Below, piece by piece: positions 1 to 13,600 of a stretch of 64,000 bases of DNA; positions within the stretch are counted from its first letter, which is position 1; every line of letters begins with the position of its first letter. Both the position numbers and the translations under genes were made by a program. Source of the DNA: Romanomermis culicivorax (lineage: Eukaryota; Nematoda; Enoplea; Mermithida; Mermithidae); contig CAWUHX010000273.1 in NCBI GenBank assembly GCA_963922205.1, positions 310,001 to 374,000 on the forward strand. The letters are read 5' to 3'. The notes below the pieces were generated by a model, which was not told the DNA's origin, did not search any database, and saw only the letters and a list, made by a program, of their open reading frames with translations.

Positions 1-245
1 CAAATCAAATTTTTGATGTAGAATACCGTAAAAATGCGAAAAAATCCAGATTTTTGACTTCAGAAGCCATTAGAATGCTCATTCATCTTGCGGAAAGTCG
101 AAAAACATAAGATATTCGAAAATTTAAAAATAGGAGTTCTAATTCAGTTTTTCATGATTCAATTTGGCCGGATTGGACGGATAAATGTATCACTCTTTCT
201 GTTGAGGCAACCTGTTCCTGCCACTCGGGGCTTCAGTAAAAGTTA

Positions 246-319
246 GGTTCGGTCTGGGACTTGAGCCCAGGACCTTGCGGCTACCGTCCGCACGCTCTAA
301 CCAACTGAGCCAACCGAGC
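246..319 (-). tRNA. tRNA-like sequence (tRNA pseudogene or SINE head)
   Basis: The minus strand folds into a 74-nt cloverleaf. It has a 7-bp acceptor with one mismatch, D stem GCTC/GAGC, anticodon stem TGCGG/CCGCA with a 7-nt loop, and T stem CTGGG/CCCAG. The A box reads TGGCTCAGTTGG and the B box GGCTCAAGTCC. A TTTT run follows a few bases after the 3' end, as for Pol III transcripts. The formal anticodon is GGT, but position 33 is C instead of the near-universal T, and T54 is C. The D arm and variable region resemble eukaryotic tRNA-Ile. I infer a tRNA-derived SINE head or a drifted tRNA gene rather than a working tRNA-Thr. Confidence 0.5.
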
Positions 320-1431
320 AGCGGGAAAGGCGCTCTCTTTTTGCAACAATTCGTAGTTGAGGTGGCTGCTTTGGCCACTCTCAACATTTCGGCGGTAAGT
401 CCAGAAACCAGTTTCTATGCCAACGAATACTCGTACACCGCAGAGTTGATTTACTTGGGCAATCATTAGCTTTCTATAAATTTTTATTGTCATTCTTTTG
501 CTCTGATCAATTCGTATTTAGCATCCATTTTCTGGTTCCAGCTTATTTCTTTGACTATGTTTTGTTGTTCCTTCAGTAGCTACTTCGAAAATATGCTTTC
601 GCGTCAAAGTATATCCCTCTACGGCGTTAATTTTAATCTCAAGAACGAATGTCCTGAAACGACAAATTGATTACCTCTGTTTACGTCTCATTTTATTGAT
701 GTCGATTTCCAATTTAAGCTGAAAATGGAAGTCGAAGACGTGATACAGGTGTACGCTGAACAAGTGGCTTGAAGCGAGCTGAACCAATTATCGGCACATG
801 GGATTGCTTTATCATAACACTTTGTAATAATGAAAATTTCTCTGAAATTTGAAAGCATTTATAATCTGGTAGATAGCTTTTTTATGTATCGGTTACACGT
901 TTTATCATCGTATCTGGTTTTTGCGGGTTTCGATTTTGGAATTCTCGACAAAAAATTCATATCCTCTTGTATAGGCGCTTATTCCAAAATCGATAAATCG
1001 CTTCGTCCGAGCAATTTTGTTTTAGTCCGATAAGTGTAAGTTATACATGATATGTGATGATGTTTGTGTGAACAACGAAAGATCTTTTTGTAATTTTATA
1101 TTTTCATGAAATTTTTGTAGAAAGTTATCTTACTTATCAAAGTTTTTATTCTGGTCTTTATAATAGTTATTTTAGAATAATAAATTTTCATTTATATTCG
1201 TTTCGATTATCTCTGCGGATGTACTTGCGAAAACCGTAGCTACCTGTACAGTATGCGCTCCAATTTTCGATGCGCAAGACTACCGCCATGCAACATATTT
1301 TCCTTCTATATCGATTTTCTGTCAAATGTACAAGTCCAGTGTTACTGTTTTTTTGCTTTCTTATCCAGTTACCCACCCCGATCCCTAAACCGAAGTTCAG
1401 TTGAATTAAACTTAATCACAGTTTTCCGAAT
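320..1431. other. AT-rich sequence upstream of tra2, no gene seen
   Basis: Only short chance ORFs on both strands. The tra2 promoter and 5' UTR should lie in the right part, but I see no convincing TATA box or upstream exon. Confidence 0.4.
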
Positions 1432-1634
1432 ATGGGGGACGAGGTAAAATTTTTGACCAAGTTGTACGATCCGTGGAAATTACTTGCATTGCTCTTTTAG
1501 AATGCTAGCGACAGTAGTCCGACTCAAGCACCAGGCGTCGATGTTCATGATAACGGTGTCAATGAGCCGGCCGCCCGTAATGGAAAACGCCGTAAAACGC
1601 GTTCTCGATCACGTCGTTCTTCGGCGAGTAGCAA
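1432..1634 (+). CDS. tra2: tra2 exons 1-2 (N-terminus, start of RS1)
   Basis: Exon 1 (1432-1443) codes only MGDE and is followed by a 57-bp intron. Exon 2 (1501-1634) codes a Ser/Asn/Pro-rich stretch ending in [14 protein letters not shown]. The donor GTACGT at 1635 leaves two bases, which join G at 11414 to make a Lys codon. Confidence 0.85.
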
Positions 1635-4600
1635 GTACGTGAATTCATCTCAAAACCATTTAAAGTTACAGAATGTATTAAATTTGCTCTCTAATCCCTT
1701 CTCATACCTGTAAGACCTCCGACCAGTTCGGTGGCGGGGGGTCGAAAAGAGTCGAAATTTTTCCCAAAAAAGGCCAAAAAACATATACACATTTTTTGCA
1801 AATTTGGGAATTATTACGGATGGCGGTGGCCACGCCGAAATTTCTCTGACACCGGTTTTTGGGGGTTTTCATGATGAAGGGAAGAAAGAAAAAGTGAAAT
1901 TATGCATGGGAGAAGCGCCAAAATTTGGAAGAGCGTAAACAGCGCTGCGCCCTTCGGGCGCAGCTGCTGTACCCTAAGCCTAAGCCTAAGGAAAATTTTA
2001 AAGGAAAAATAAACTCAAATTAGATTTCCAAATTTGTTGACTTTCGACCAGGGTTGGCAAAAACAAAACTTTTGAAATTTCGACTTTTTGGTTTTTTAGT
2101 GGTTTTTTATTTTTTTTAATGGTTTTTTTTGGTTTTTCTATGGTTTTTTAGTGGTTTTTTTTCTGGTTTAATTCTTTAGAATGTTTGGTACATCAAAATA
2201 ACTATGTAAAAAGTGCTGGAAGCTCCCTGTATCATCTAAGACTAGTTAGGGAGCCGTCATAAAATGGCAGCTAGAAGTATTAATCTTATCAGAAGTGTCA
2301 TTATTTTATGCCATAGGGAATCCCTGTTTAGCAATAGAAATACAGTAATGTGGGCACATAAAAAAGGAACTATGAGTGAAGAACACAAGAAAAGTAAAAA
2401 TGGAACAGAGCATGCGATATGTAAGAGGCAAATTCAAGGAAAAGATGAAAAATTACAAATAAAGAGAAATATACAATACACAATGTACGTAATCAAAACT
2501 CAAAAGAAATCAACTACAGAATTGTATCAATGCATCACATATATACATATGCACAGAGAAGTTGAAATGACACAATTTTTAGGTATACCGTTTTCGATAA
2601 GAGGGTTTTAAATTGATAGGTTATTACATATGTTATCAATATTACAAACTACAGTTCAAGGTCACACATAGACATTACAGATGTTTCCAAATTTTTGCTT
2701 TTCAAACCTGTCTGCGAGCTATAACTATAGCAAATGGGTCTTTATATATTATTCTCGCTTGCATGATAGATACATATTTTTGTATGATTTTTTCTACTTA
2801 GTAGCGACGTCAAGTCCCATAAAAATGAACCACTCAAAAGCTCCTCTCTTTGTTAACCTACAGTATGCTTAACTGATCTGTATAAAATTTTATTATTGTT
2901 GTCTCATTTATATTTTGAAATTTCGAGCTAAGAAAATTAAAAAGCTTACCGTAACAATAAATTCAGTATATTAAACTCAATCATATTTTATAACATTTTG
3001 AAGATGATATGGATCAATGGATGTCACTCCGTATGGTCGGAGTGCACTCCACGAAAGATTTAGTGTCTACTTTTTTGGGAGCAAATTATAGCAAAGTTGA
3101 CTCATATACTAAATGTGTGGTTGCAAGATGGATACAAAGGATATCGATTGATTCATATTATATCTTTTGAATACGAAATGTATCATAAAAATACGACTTT
3201 TTTCTACTTTGTAATGAAGTCAATTCAACTAAATTAATTGTTTTGTTGATTTAGATAGACACCAATACATGCCTAGAAGATCGACTAATGTGGAAAAACA
3301 GTTTCCCAATGATTTAAAAAAAAACCAAAAAACCAGAGATTTTCCAATTTTTTGGTTTTTTTAAAAAACCAAAAAACCAAAGCCTTGCCAACCCTGCTTT
3401 CGACAGTAAAGCGCGTCCTTAATCAGTGTTTTTTTGTGCCAAAACATGGTTTTTGGCACAAAAAAATTTGCGGCGGCCACTGCCATCCGTAATTTATCCC
3501 AAATTTTTTCCAAACTGGGGAGGGGGGTTGGGTATATGGTTGGCCAAATTGGGGGGGGGGTCCCCCAGCCCATACCTGTAAGACCTGCGGCCAGTTGGGG
3601 GGTGGGTAAATCCGAAATTTGGGAGGAGGGAGTCGAAAAAGTCGAAATTTTTCCAAAAAAGGGCTAATAAACATGAGGTAAATTGGGGTGACTTTGATCA
3701 GAGTATGGCACTTGATAACTATTCGAGATCAGCAGGTCATTTTTGCATGTAGACAACGCCACAGCATTTTTCAGAAACCTGAAAAAATTAGGAAATAATA
3801 GAAAAGATTCTGGTTTTGTTAGTCAAAATGAGTTGACGAAGAATATGTGGTGTTCTACAAGGGCAGAGAAAGCATTTTAACGTCGCTGTTGTGAATTTAA
3901 CCTCTATTAATATTTCTGTGGTTCCGATCCGATTAGGATTATCGAATTTTATTTAATTCTTGTTCCGGCGTCGAACGCCAGAAAATTTTTGGATTTTCAC
4001 TTTCTAAGGGGTCATTTATACTTGCCTTTTTCGGCGGAACGGAACGGAGTGCAATCGACGGAACTTAACGGAATCGAAATTTCCGTTCGGTTCGGTTGGA
4101 GCTTGCCATCGGTTGTTCACCGCAAAATCACACTGGTAGTTTTTGATCAAAAGTGGAAATTGAAACTCAAACAAAAATTGCGCAATTTTATTAATTTCTG
4201 CGTACAAAAATTTTTCTTGCACCCATCTTTAAATTTCATTTGAGATGGATATATCGACAGCCCTGCAAAAAAATTGGATTTCGTTTCCGGGCTGATTTTT
4301 CTCGATTCTGACCATCGTTTTCCCCCAAATCTTGCTTTTTGAGGGGAAAAATTTGGAAGAGTAAAGAAATTTTGGCGCTAGGATCAGACACACACCGCAA
4401 GAATTTTCCAGGGGTGTCCTCGGACTTTTCATTGAGGGGGGATAAGGGATGGGTGAGCAAACAAACAAAAAAAGTTCCGCAAGCATGTTTTTTCTACAAA
4501 ATATGCATAAAAATCATCAAAAAATTTATATTGGAAAATGTTCAGAGAGGGGTGTTTTTTTCGGGACAGGTGGTGCCCGGGTATACTCCCCTATCTTCTC

Positions 4601-7600
4601 TATGTGCATGTATGGCAAGAATATGGAACAGATGCATTTTGGCGAATTTCAGGGGGTCCAAATTTCAAAATTTTCTTCAATTTCTAGGACTTCAATTTTC
4701 ATCATTATTTGTTACCCATCTAGGGCGCGGGTGTCAACATATTTTTCAGAAAAATCAACACGTTAACTTTCTAAACTTTTTGGAACTATTGTTCCTTCCT
4801 TAGCGTTCTTGAAGTAAATTTCCGGAAAATTGATTTTCCAGCATTGCAGCACTGTTTTTTTCTCGCCGGAATTTTCCCCAAATGAAGAAAGGTGTCTAAA
4901 TTTTCCCTCATTCAAGTCATTTTTTGCTTGAAAATGCTTATATACGCTTAATTCAAGTGTTTTTGAGCTTTTTGGAACATTCTGATATTTTTAGAGACAT
5001 TAACTCATTAAAATTGAAGAGAAATTGAAATTTTCGAGTTTGAAGTCTACGCATTGTATAATAAATTTTCCAGCACACTATCCAATTGCATAATGACTTT
5101 TAATTAGGTAATAAATCGACTGTTTGGGCAACTACGATGAGAAGTGAGAGGCTAAAAAACATGTTTTGTTTCCTGCGCTCGGCGCCGGAAAAATTTTTGG
5201 GTCTTGACATTCTGCGGCGCTGGAAAATCAATTTCCCCAACGCTTACATATTCCAAGAATTGGATTCGAAATTTTTGTTCAAAGATCGTAATTTCTAGAA
5301 ATTCATCATTTGAAAAATTTTTAAATCAGTTATTTATCCGTAAACTTTCAAAAATTTCACCGAAAAGCAAAAATACTTTCATTAAGCCTTCGAATTTAAT
5401 TCATGTTAAGAGGGAAACAATTGCTTCGAAAAGTTTAGAAAGTTGATGCGTTGATCTATCTCAAAAAATGTTTCAATGGAAAAATGCAGATCTTCATGAA
5501 ATATATAGATGAAATATTGAAGATAACCAATTAAAACATGAGGTAATATTTTTTAGGCGATGAAAACTATTAAAGATTAAATGTTAAGTGAAGGTAGACA
5601 TGCTAAAAGCCGAGCCTGAGCTAGGTAATAAATAATATGATTATTAAAGTTATAGCTGGCGCGAAGCGCCTTGAATTTTGAGATTCGGATCTGCTAAAAT
5701 GCATCTTTTCTGTATCCGTACCCAAAAATTTTTTCCTTACATTCCAAAAATTTTCCACGTCTTCAAAAAGGGTATAACGCAAAGGTTCTGGTGTTTTCAG
5801 AGTGACTAAATTGCAAAAAATGAGGAAAATATTTTCAGGGAGGAGGGTCCAGGGAGGTAGGGGGATGTAAGTGCAAAAAAACAAAAAAAAGTTCTGCAAG
5901 CCTGTTTTTCATACGAAATATGCACAAAAATCATCAAAAAACCTGTCTTGGAAAAAAAATCAGGGGGGCGTTTGACGATTTTTTTGGCCGGATGGGGTAG
6001 CCAGGGTCTCAGATATGTGGGTTTACCCCACCTACCCCTACATGTATGATTGTAAATCGCTTCTCATTTCACCGGAAAAACTTTCGAACTTTTGTATTCT
6101 AAAACGCTGGAAAATGAATCTATGCTACAGACTTAAAATTTTGGTATGGGGTCCCAAAACTTTCGAAATTTTCGGGTTTTTTCGACGTGTTTTGGGGATT
6201 TTTGGGACTCTGCCGCAAAAGGTCACTTTTTTGCAAATAAAAATAAGAAATGGGATATTTCAACTGATAGAAACTGTTGTTGGAGGTTAATTTGCTCGGC
6301 CGCACCTGATAGAAAACAACGACTATCATACGCATACAGCATACATGTAAGGAGGCCCCGAGGTCTGGGCGGTTGAGCGATCTTTTTTGGGCTGGGGGTC
6401 AGTAATTCCCAAAATTTTGGGGGGGGGTCTCTCAGGGGAGAAAAATTCGATTTTTTCACGAAAAAACTCCGAAAAATAATTCAAAAAATTGGAATTTTTT
6501 CAAGAAGACGGGAAAAATGTATTTATGGCGCGGAGCGCCAAGAAAATTTACATTTTTGGCCATTTTTTGTTCGAAAATTGACATTTTTCATCAAAAAATT
6601 GACATTTTTCAGTATTTCTCCGACCAAAAGTATGAGGATCCCAACAGCTACCATATGGCTAGCCATTGAATTGGAAAATTTTGGGCAGGGGCCGTCGCCC
6701 AAAGGCTAGCCATATGGTCGAAGATTCCTGGAAGGGGGTTCCCATAGCACTCCCCCCCCCCCCCAATTACATGTATGGCATACAGCGCTTGGCGCCGGAA
6801 AATTTTCACCAAAATGTATCTTGTCGGTTCTGAACTCCCAAAATTTTTTTCGAAAATGAAAATCTTGCCGAAAACTTTTTCCTCATACCGAAAATTTCTT
6901 CCTCAGAACACCCCATTTGAGGGAAAATGGATGCTTGTGGGGGGTCGAAAAAATTCGAAAGCTTCCCCAAAAAAGGCAGTTTTTTCCAAATTTTCTCCAA
7001 TTTTTCCGAGTCTGGGGGGTGGAGAAAAGGGCTGGCCATGTCGAGGGGGAGGTCACCCTCCATTCCATCCCCAAATTACAGGTATATGTGACTATAAACT
7101 CGAAACTTTCAATATTTTTCCTAGATTTAAATGAATTAACACCTCTTAAAATATCAGAATGTTCGAAAAAGCTCACAAACACTTGAATAAAGCGTATTTG
7201 AGCATTTATATGCGGAAAACGACTTGGGGAAAAATAGGGAAGCAAATTTTGGCCCCTTACCGCATTTGGGAAAGATGGGCGGGAAAAAACGTGATTGCGA
7301 CGGAAAATTGCGTATGAGAACAAGAAAAGTAGTTCCGGCTCGTTAAATTTGCTAAAAAAAATTTATAGCATCAAAAAACATGCGAAATTCGCTCAAATAT
7401 CGAAAATAAAAATCGTCGGTACGCGTGCAGACGGAGCATCCAAACCGAAATTTTTTTTCACGACGCAATCGAAATGCTTCGGTTCGGTCGACTTCGGTTG
7501 ACTTCATTTATACTTTTAATGATCCTCCCGCGCTATGAAAACTGATATACTCTCTCAACGGGCGGAAAAACTACTTCGGTTCCGTTCCGCCGAAAAAGGC

Positions 7601-10600
7601 AAGTATAAATGACTCTTAAAACGCTGGAAAATGAACCTTCACAACGTTGGGAAATAAAAATCAGACTGATGAAGTTTAATTTGTTGTTGCGCATTCCAGC
7701 GCGAAGCGCCGGAAAAATTTCCGAGTTTCTATATTCTAAAACATTAGAAAATAAATCTCTTCAATGGATATTCGTGGATAGAAGTTCTAAAATCACAGTC
7801 TAGAATGATGTCTTCAATTTCTATTCTCAATAAACCCAAAAGTTCATGTTAAAAATGTTGGAAAAATTACAAGCATCGAGAGGAAAAATTGAAAGAATTG
7901 ATGAGAAATCTCTTTTATCACCGAAATACCTGACTGTTAACGATTAGAAAATGAGACGAGCTAACTTGATTGATAGAAACTGTTTATAATTAATTAGTAA
8001 GTGGAAGTAAATATGCTAACGTCTGCGCCTGATAAAGAATAATGATTATTATACGCCTGACTGGCGCCAGGCGCCGAAAAGATTTTGACCTTCTTAAGTC
8101 CACAAAAACGCATTTTTCGACATTGAATTCCCCAAAATTTTTTCCACAATGAGGACCATACCCAAAATTTTTTTCCTCAAAAGATCCCAGTTGAGGAAAA
8201 AAGCGGTGGTCCCCCCAATTGCAGGTATGTCCTTTCTCCGTTCATATCCATGTTGTTTGGCAGTTGCTTATTCAGGCCTCGGCGCTGAATAACATGATTG
8301 CGTTTGTTATCGGACATGCACGGCAAGAATTTTCAGGGGGACAGTTTTCGGACTTTTTGTCGGGAGTGTGGGTGGGTGAGCACAAGAACAAAAAAAAGCT
8401 CCACAAGAGTGTTTTTCATACAAGATATCATTAAATATCATCAAAAATACTGTCCTCAATAAAGTTTAGAGGTTTACTCTCCTTATGTGCATCTATATGT
8501 TTGTTATTCAACGCCCGGTCCTTTAATATAGTCATGTGCAGGGATTTTTTTCTGCACAGGCCATGTTGCAATGTGCAACTTGGAGAAAAATTTTGGTTAC
8601 ACAGTTGAAGTTAGGTTGCTTACTCGACTCTACAATCAATAAATTCTCTTAATTTTATCGAGAAAACCCTCAAAAGCTTTTTTTTATATTTCATCCGACT
8701 CGCGTCAGTTTAGGCGTTGGAAACCCAATTTTATAAACGCTTTGGAGACAGTTTTTTTGTACTCGGTCCATTTGTACTGGTACAAACGACCTCTCAAAAA
8801 CCGTTTGTACTCCAAAATTTGCGAAAAATTGCTGAAAAAAGGATTCATTGTTATAAAATGCAACAAACATGCAGTGAAATATGAATACGTTGGCTATTTC
8901 CATGAGACACATAAGAAGGCTACAAATTCAGACACATATGTAAAACACTTGATCATGAGGCACATAACATGCACTAGTGAAATACTCCACAAAAAGTTTT
9001 TATTATTATGCCACAGCTGCCAGTTTGTCCTTTTTGATGTGGACGCATAACAAACAAGTCCTACAAAGTCCATTGATACTGAATACTGACAGCTGTTGAG
9101 TAACAAAAAATTTTTTTGTCCGAAAATTTTCGTTTGTACTGGTACAAACGAAGCCCAAATTTTCGTTTGTACTCTGGACCGTTTCGTTCGTAAAGTACAA
9201 AAAACACTGTTTGGAGAGGAAATAAAAACGGTGGTATGAGTAACAAATTTTTTTGGATTTGGATGTTCTATAACGCTAGAAAATGAATCTTTTCAACTTT
9301 TATCCCCTAGCCAGAAAGTTCAATTTTCCAGTGGATTCAATGAATTTTCAGTCGGGCAATCTACAATTCAAAAACTGAGCAAGCAACTAAGAATTTGGAT
9401 TCTTCAACCAGCAAGAATGTCTACTTAGATTCAAAACGTTTTATTCACACATGTAAGTCGAAATTTTTTAAAATATCGCAAAAAAGATTTGGGAAAATAG
9501 CCGATTCAGCTTCGTGAAAAAACAACACAGGATCAAATATTAATCAATAATAAGTTTATAATTAAAAGCTATGATCATTAGCTGTAATGATATTTTCTAA
9601 CTGCGCACTAGTAATAGAATAATATAAAAAAATTATGAATGAATTGAAATCCAGCACGAATCGCCGAAAATTTTCACTATTTTCCATTTTATAAGGCATA
9701 AGAATGCATCTCCGTACAGGAAGCTCTATAGCTTAATCGAAAGAACAGTCAAGCTTCAAGTACATTGCAATGATAAATCACCTGAAATATATATTTTTAT
9801 CGGATTTTTCACTCAAAATCGTTTATTTGAAGAAACATGTAATTGGGACTAGTTTATTTCTGACATTTATGACGCAAGAGTTCCTGACCATGGTCGGCTC
9901 GATCACCTAACACCCTATGAAAAAGATTTACTTTACCTCATTTCGGTTAGTTAGTGGCGGAACTACACATGTATACGTGGTTGGAAAGTGCCGTAGGAAC
10001 TTCCTCCAGAAGTCGTCCACCATATGCCTTGCCATTGGGCTATCTCTTATAAGATTTGCCAATCCTATAGTAGGGATGGGACGAATCCAGGATTAGGATT
10101 CGCCTGGATTCGTCTTTTTTTCTAAATTCGGATCAGACATGCACGGCAACAATTTTTCAGGGGGTGAGGGTACATGGACTTTTTCCCAAGGGATAGGGGG
10201 GTCGGTGAGCAAAAAAACAAAAAAGTTCTACAAGCCTGTTTTTCATACAAAATATGCACAAAAATCATGAAAAATGCTGTCTTGAAAAAAGTTCAGGGGG
10301 GGGTGTTTTGACGATTCTTTTGGCCAGGGGGGGGTGGTCAGGGTCTCAGGTATAGGGTTTACCCCCTATGTGCATGTATGATTCGGATTCGTATTCGGTA
10401 GTCTTGCTCAAAATTTTAGACCGAATCCATTCTTGATTTGAGGTATGTTGGTAAAATGACTTTCAATCTCATTCATATGGATTATCTAATACAAAACTAT
10501 CAATTCAAATTTTATTCGACTCGCTGAAAAAACAATCAACTAATATTTGAAATTCACCAATGGCAAATTATATTTCTTAACACATGAAAAATAGTAACAC

Positions 10601-13600
10601 ATCCTGTCTCGTCTACACTCCACATTTAAATGCACATTAATATTATGAATGTCTGTTTTCATTGATTTCTTCTATCAAATTCTGCGTATTTCGGTCTCAA
10701 ACCGTCATTTTCATGTTTCAACTCGCCATTGATGCTAAATTTTCTGCTAGCAATAATTGTTGAAATTAAATGCTCTTCAACTTGCAGCTCAATGTTGAGC
10801 TTTGCTTCTTGAAAATTATATCCTATTAGTTTTCCTGCTCTGCGCAGAAAAGCATCAAAAAAATTCCCGCTCCAACCCTTAATAGTCTGCTAGGAGCAGA
10901 GAAACCCTGCTTCTATAAAATAAATATGTTTAAGTAAAATAATTACATTAACATACACAAAATGTCGTTAATAAATAGTGCGCGTTTGATTTGGCAAAAC
11001 CTAATGTAGGATTCGGATTCGCCTGAATCCTAAATAGAGATTCGGATTCGCTACTTACTAATTTCCTACTCGTTTTCGGAAACTGCATAAAACTGAATTC
11101 GTCCCATCCCTAATGACTAGCCATAGGAACTCCATACTTTCGATCAGAAAATACTGAAGAATGTCATATTGCTCGGTGCTCCACGCCATGAATACATTTT
11201 TTCGGTTGTTTACTTAAATATTTCGTCGGTTAAACCGTTTTCAGACTTTTTGACGAAAAAATCGATTTTTTTTTCTCCAGGAATCCCTCCCAAAAATTTT
11301 GCGGAATCTGTGGATCCCAGTCCCCAAAAATCGCCAAACTGGCCCCCCTCCACCTCATGGCTCCATTACATGTAATGCTTGGAACCATAGTTTTTGATTC
11401 TACTCAATTGCAGGTTGCGTTCTCGATCTCGTTCCCGTCGCCGGTCGCGTAAACACAAAAAGCGACGTAGCCCAAGTCGCAGTCGTTCGCATAGTTCATC
11501 GCGTTCACGAAGTCGTACGCCCAAACGTCGACGCAGTCGACGTTCCCGAAGTCGGAGCGCGTCGCGATCTCGCACTCGCAGGTAATGTGAATTATGTTAG
11601 ATTATGCATTGAATCGAAATTACATTTTTATGACTATGTGTCAAAACGCTTCAGCTTTTTACTATTCACGATCTCTAGTAAATATTGTAATCGAAATCTT
11701 CTATTTTGTCTTTACAGTAGATCACGCTCTCGCGGGTACAAGCGTCGTCATCGGAGCCCAAGTCGCTCCCGATCACCTGGTCGCTACCCGCGTTCCCGTT
11801 ACCTGGGCCCCAGAGTAAATCATTTTTCGCTTAATTTAATTAAGTTAGCCTTCTCGATATGCATTTAGCAAAACAACCTCAGCAGTGCGAAGTTTTCGAC
11901 GATCTCTTATCTTTTTTCAGTTTCCTTTCTGAAAATTTGTATGGGAAGAGGTATAGAAGAGCCGAAAGAAAAAAGAACTAAGGAAGAAGAAAAGAAATCG
12001 AAATGTCAAAATTTGAGGAAAAAAGAAATTCAATGAATAATTATTTACAGAGAAGCAAGAATTTCGAGAAGAAATGAAGTTCTATCCATCAATACCGTAT
12101 GAATTCTCGGTGTTTGCAAATATAGCGATTACCCGTATTCTGCTAATCTGAACATTTCCTAGCAGGAAGCACCCTCTTTGTAGTATTTTTCGAAAATGGA
12201 AGACTTCATGTCAACTTTGGCTACAGCCGTTACTAAAACAACAATTCATCGATCATCAACATTTGTAAAAAACAGGAACAGAACTACTATCCTGAAGCTC
12301 TTTTTTGGCAGTTAAGTTCTGGAATATTTTAAGACGTTAGTGTATCCGCAGCTTAGAGTTCGTAGTGTTCTAGAAAGATTTGCTTATTTTGCCGAAATTT
12401 GGTTTTTAGGATTGTCCCGCTCCAAGTCGTTGTCTTGGCGTCTTCGGTATGAATATTAATACGACTGAATCGACTTTGGCGCATTATTTTCAACCTTTCG
12501 GTAAGGTCGAGAAGATCCAGATCGTGTATGATGCTAAAGTAAGGTTATTTTTGAATTAATTTATATTTTTCGTAAGGTTTCTACTTATGCATTTAACTTC
12601 TAGACCGGTAGATCCCGCGGTTTTGGCTTTATTTATTTCGATAATGTACAAGATGCTATCGAAGTAAAATTTATTCTAAAATAGTGATGTGCTCCAGAAA
12701 AAATATCTATATCCGGATATCCATGTTTTTTGCACTTTGTACATATATCCAGATAATTTTAATGTTGTTTGCAAAGAGGAAAAAAGAAACTGGGTCAACT
12801 ATTATATAAATATATGTTTAGTGTTTTTCAGCGGCACACTCATTAGCGGTGCCGCTAATAACGGTTTGACTCCATTAGCACAAAAAAATTTTATTAGCGC
12901 GCAGTAATTGTTTCTTTCACATTAGCCGTCAAGTTATTAGCTGTCGTATTAAGCATTATTGAGAATGTGTTTATTGTAAACTTATTTTAAATCAAGACAA
13001 CACTTCTTATTTCAGAATACTATAAGCACAGGTTTTTTCCCCTAATGGGGTCTTTTGAGGAGAAAACTTTGGATATAGTTCTCATTGTGGAAAAAATTTT
13101 TGGGGATTCAAAACCGAAAAGATGTATTTTGGTGGACTTTAAAAGCTCAAAATTTTCTGGCGCGGTCATGCGTATAATAATCATTATTTTCTATCAGGCG
13201 CGACCGTTAGCATATCTACTTCCATTTACTAATTAACGCTCAACAGTTTTTATCAATCAAGTTAGCTCATCTCATTTTCTAATCGTTAACAGTCATGATT
13301 TCGCCGAAAATAGAGATTTTTCATCAATTTTCTCAATTTTTTCTCTCGGGGCTTGGAATTTTTCAAATGTTTGCAACATTAACTTTTGCGTTTATTGAAG
13401 ATAGAAATGGAAGACATCGTTCTAGACTGTGATTTTAGAACTTCTATTCGCGAATATCAGTTGCACGGATTTATTTTCCAACGTTTTATAATATAAAAAC
13501 ACGGAAATTTTTCCGGCGCTTCGCGCTGGAAGCGTGAACAAAATACACTTTTTAGTTGCATTTTAGTTTATTTCTCAAAGTTGTGAAGGTTCATTTTTCA

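Larger units (their letters stand above)
4008..7616. mobile_element. PIF/Harbinger-like non-autonomous element
   Basis: The left end GGGGTCATTTATACTTGCC pairs with the inverse right end GGCAAGTATAAATGACTCT. Matching subterminal sequence (CGGCGGAACGGAAC) extends the TIR. A 3-bp TAA duplication flanks it, as for PIF/Harbinger. The join of its flanks matches the uninterrupted paralog near 13.6 kb, confirming the insertion. It hosts later insertions at 4385-4614 and 6340-6777. No transposase was found. Confidence 0.75.

Noticed and set aside
1971..1992. CCTAAGCCTAAGCCTAAGG, resembling the nematode telomere repeat (TTAGGC)n
   Set aside because: Under three units and in an intron; too short to indicate a telomere or the phylum.
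2264..2872. Overlapping ORFs of 62-115 codons
   Set aside because: They lie in a non-coding MITE, with low-complexity composition and no known domain.
6775..7323. Overlapping ORFs on both strands
   Set aside because: All are translations of G/T-rich intron repeats; no consistent frame or domain.
11366..11575. Arg-rich ORF on the minus strand
   Set aside because: Antisense shadow of the RS-coding exon 3 of tra2.
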